19,768 nt of DNA from Goniomonas avonlea (taxonomy: Eukaryota > Cryptophyceae > Goniomonadida > Goniomonadaceae): the NCBI GenBank assembly GCA_003573635.1, contig QUTJ01031796.1, forward strand, positions 1-19,768. The letters are read 5' to 3'. Under the pieces are notes generated by a model. That model did not search any database and was not told where the DNA came from. It saw only the letters and a program-made list of their open reading frames with translations. Made by a program: the position numbers and the translations under genes. Each line of letters begins with the position of its first letter. The first letter of the stretch is position 1. Below are positions 18,378-19,768 of the stretch, piece by piece.

Positions 18378-19567
18378 TGGGCGCCGTCATTCCGTGCGAA
18401 CTCTGTAGCGCCGCCATACCAATCGAGCAATACCAACAGCACACAACTGAATGCTGTGTTTCTGATGCTCCAGGTCGTCTGCGAGCATCACGAGAGAAAC
18501 TCTCACCCTCTCAAAACGTGCGGTGTGATTCTCCAGCTGTTTTTCCGTTCGAACACGCTGGTTATGTTCTCTTGGGTTCCGAGGTAACAGCAGTGAGGGA
18601 GATAAAAATTTTGGACCAGTTGGACCAATGCTTCCACGCGTTGATTCAGATATATCAGACACCAAGGTCCATTCAGGCTCTTCCGCCAAAAAACTCACCC
18701 CAAATTTCAGGCTGATTTGCGGATATGTGGCGTGTGCTGTCGCGCGGCTTGTCCAGGAGTGGGCTGGTGACAATTTTGGTCATGATGGCATCATCGTGAA
18801 TTCCCTCGAGGAAGTCACGTCTTTGTTGTCCCAGGTTTGACCGACTTGATCATCATGCTTCATTGGCGAAGCCTGTCTCACACCTGTTTGCAGTTGCGGA
18901 AACCCGAAGTTTTGGTCCCGCGAGTCGAAGAGGTGATGGAATTCGTTTTTTTGGCGCGGCAAAAGTATGTCTCTGAGCACGCCGCGGATTTTGCTCCAAC
19001 ACAGCTGCGGTCTTACATGACAGATTGGGTCGCAAACTACGGTATGCTTTGGCAATACTCCTTGGCTCTCTTGATCACACACTGCACGCAGAGATCGGGG
19101 ACTACCTGGTTGCGCACCCAGAATTGGCAGCAGCACACTTTATCCGCAACATCGAACGAGGAGATGACGTTGAACACGAGGAGAAAGCAAGACTTGTGGA
19201 AGAAGAGCCGTTCCGCCATCTTCACGTGTTTGCTCAGTCCCCTGATAGAATGCGCACGCCGTCCGAGTGGGTTGCTTGGATGCAGCAAGGTGGTGGTCGA
19301 GCCGCTTCGATGATCGTGGACACCCTCGGACACTTCGTCGTGGCGGTACCTTTACGTGTTACCACTGAGGGGAAAGACACCCAGAGTGTCACGCTGGTGC
19401 TCAACTCCCTCGGCGGCTGCTACGTCAACGCACCCGCTGTGGAGGCCGCGCACCGAATGGCGCACCTGGGGCAGAGTGATTCAAACTCCTCTTTCTTTCT
19501 TGCCGGGGCAAGGGCGTGAGAACGAACTTTCTGTTTTTCAGGTGTAAGATATGTATTCACGCGCTGA
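18374..19567 (+). CDS. UBZ-like zinc-finger protein with candidate cysteine-protease fold (5 exons)
   Basis: Model: 18374-18583, 18667-18834, 18894-19041, 19092-19475 and 19542-19567 (311 aa, in phase throughout). Residues 8-27 form C-x2-C-x11-H-x3-C, resembling UBZ/Rad18-type C2HC ubiquitin-binding fingers. Further on are ICGYVACAVARL (Cys88), DTLGHFVVAV (His256) and TLVLNSLGG (Asn280), in the Cys-His-Asn/Asp order of papain-like peptidases and deubiquitinases. That function is inference and I cannot name a family. Introns 2 (18835-18893) and 3 (19042-19091, GTATGC) are convincing. Intron 1 is uncertain: donor GTAACA at 18584 or GTGAGG at 18593, with an acceptor near 18666. Intron 4 (19476-19541) has a strong TTTTTCAG acceptor. 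Without it the frame ends at 19519 with a pyrimidine-tract-encoded tail. No signal peptide is seen, suggesting a cytosolic or nuclear location. Confidence 0.65.
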
Positions 19568-19729
19568 GAGGAGCTCCAGCGAGGGGGGGTGAAAGGCACA
19601 ACAGCATGTTGTGATTGACATTTAAAGTTCTGGGACTGTAAAACGAGTTCGTCCTCTGCGTTGCGTGTTAATGTGCACCGAGCCAAAGGAAGGATCGCCG
19701 CCATCGATTTCAAATGTGTCTGAAGAGTG

Positions 19730-19768
<39 letters not shown>
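19568..19768. other. 3' flank of the zinc-finger gene
   Basis: About 200 bp after the predicted stop. No convincing coding region is seen. The stretch ATTTAAAG near 19619 is AT-rich but is not a canonical polyadenylation signal. Confidence 0.4.
19733..19768. repeat. (AG)n microsatellite at the right edge
   Basis: Eighteen AG units run to the last base of the window, so the true length is unknown. Such a repeat could have stopped assembly, so the edge may be a contig end. Confidence 0.9.

Noticed and set aside
1-19768. tRNA, rRNA, transposase or prokaryotic mobile elements
   Set aside because: No cloverleaf-like segment, rRNA-like conserved stretch, reverse transcriptase or transposase motif, or terminal inverted repeat was seen on either strand by eye.

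Overview
The window is eukaryotic nuclear DNA, most likely from a gene-dense, GC-rich, free-living unicellular eukaryote. Reading frames are interrupted by GT..AG introns, many only 45-60 bp long. There are no Shine-Dalgarno sites or operons, coding density is high, and the gene content is eukaryotic: a secreted IPT/TIG-repeat giant, a TKL-type kinase with polyQ, and a C2HC zinc-finger protein. I cannot name the lineage from sequence alone.

Layout: four genes on alternating strands. (1) 1-13534, minus: a giant secreted protein built almost entirely of IPT/TIG (immunoglobulin-like, plexin, transcription factor) repeats, running off the left edge. My 13-exon model is in phase at every junction and gives 4,089 codons with about 46 repeats and no stop yet. 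Its largest exon (1-8575) is a single uninterrupted frame. (2) 13937-14798, plus: an unrecognised hypothetical protein, at least two exons. (3) 15105-18030, minus: a tyrosine-kinase-like (TKL) protein kinase with an N-terminal cysteine-rich domain, a polyQ linker and a low-complexity Met/Gln/Ala tail, in five modelled exons. (4) 18374-19567, plus: a protein with an N-terminal UBZ-like C2HC zinc finger followed by a region with a candidate Cys/His/Asn papain-like triad, in five modelled exons. Genes 1/2 and 3/4 are head-to-head pairs with intergenic spacers of about 340-400 bp. Genes 2/3 converge tail to tail.

The IPT gene is the main interest. Its 5' part has a signal-peptide exon followed by exons that each encode exactly one IPT domain, all bounded by phase-1 introns (the class 1-1 module arrangement known from animal extracellular proteins). 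Going 3', introns become sparse, and the last 8.6 kb has none. Inside that block the repeats follow an A-B-C pattern repeating about every 790-810 bp, which points to expansion by duplication of three-domain units after introns were lost. The second point of interest is the zinc finger plus cysteine-protease-like gene, a possible undescribed ubiquitin-directed isopeptidase.

The genes share no obvious single pathway. A surface or extracellular adhesion-like protein, a signalling kinase and a ubiquitin-linked protein are neighbours only. Simple repeats (GA, GAA, CT, poly-G/C, CAG) are common and lie mostly in introns, spacers or the polyQ linker.
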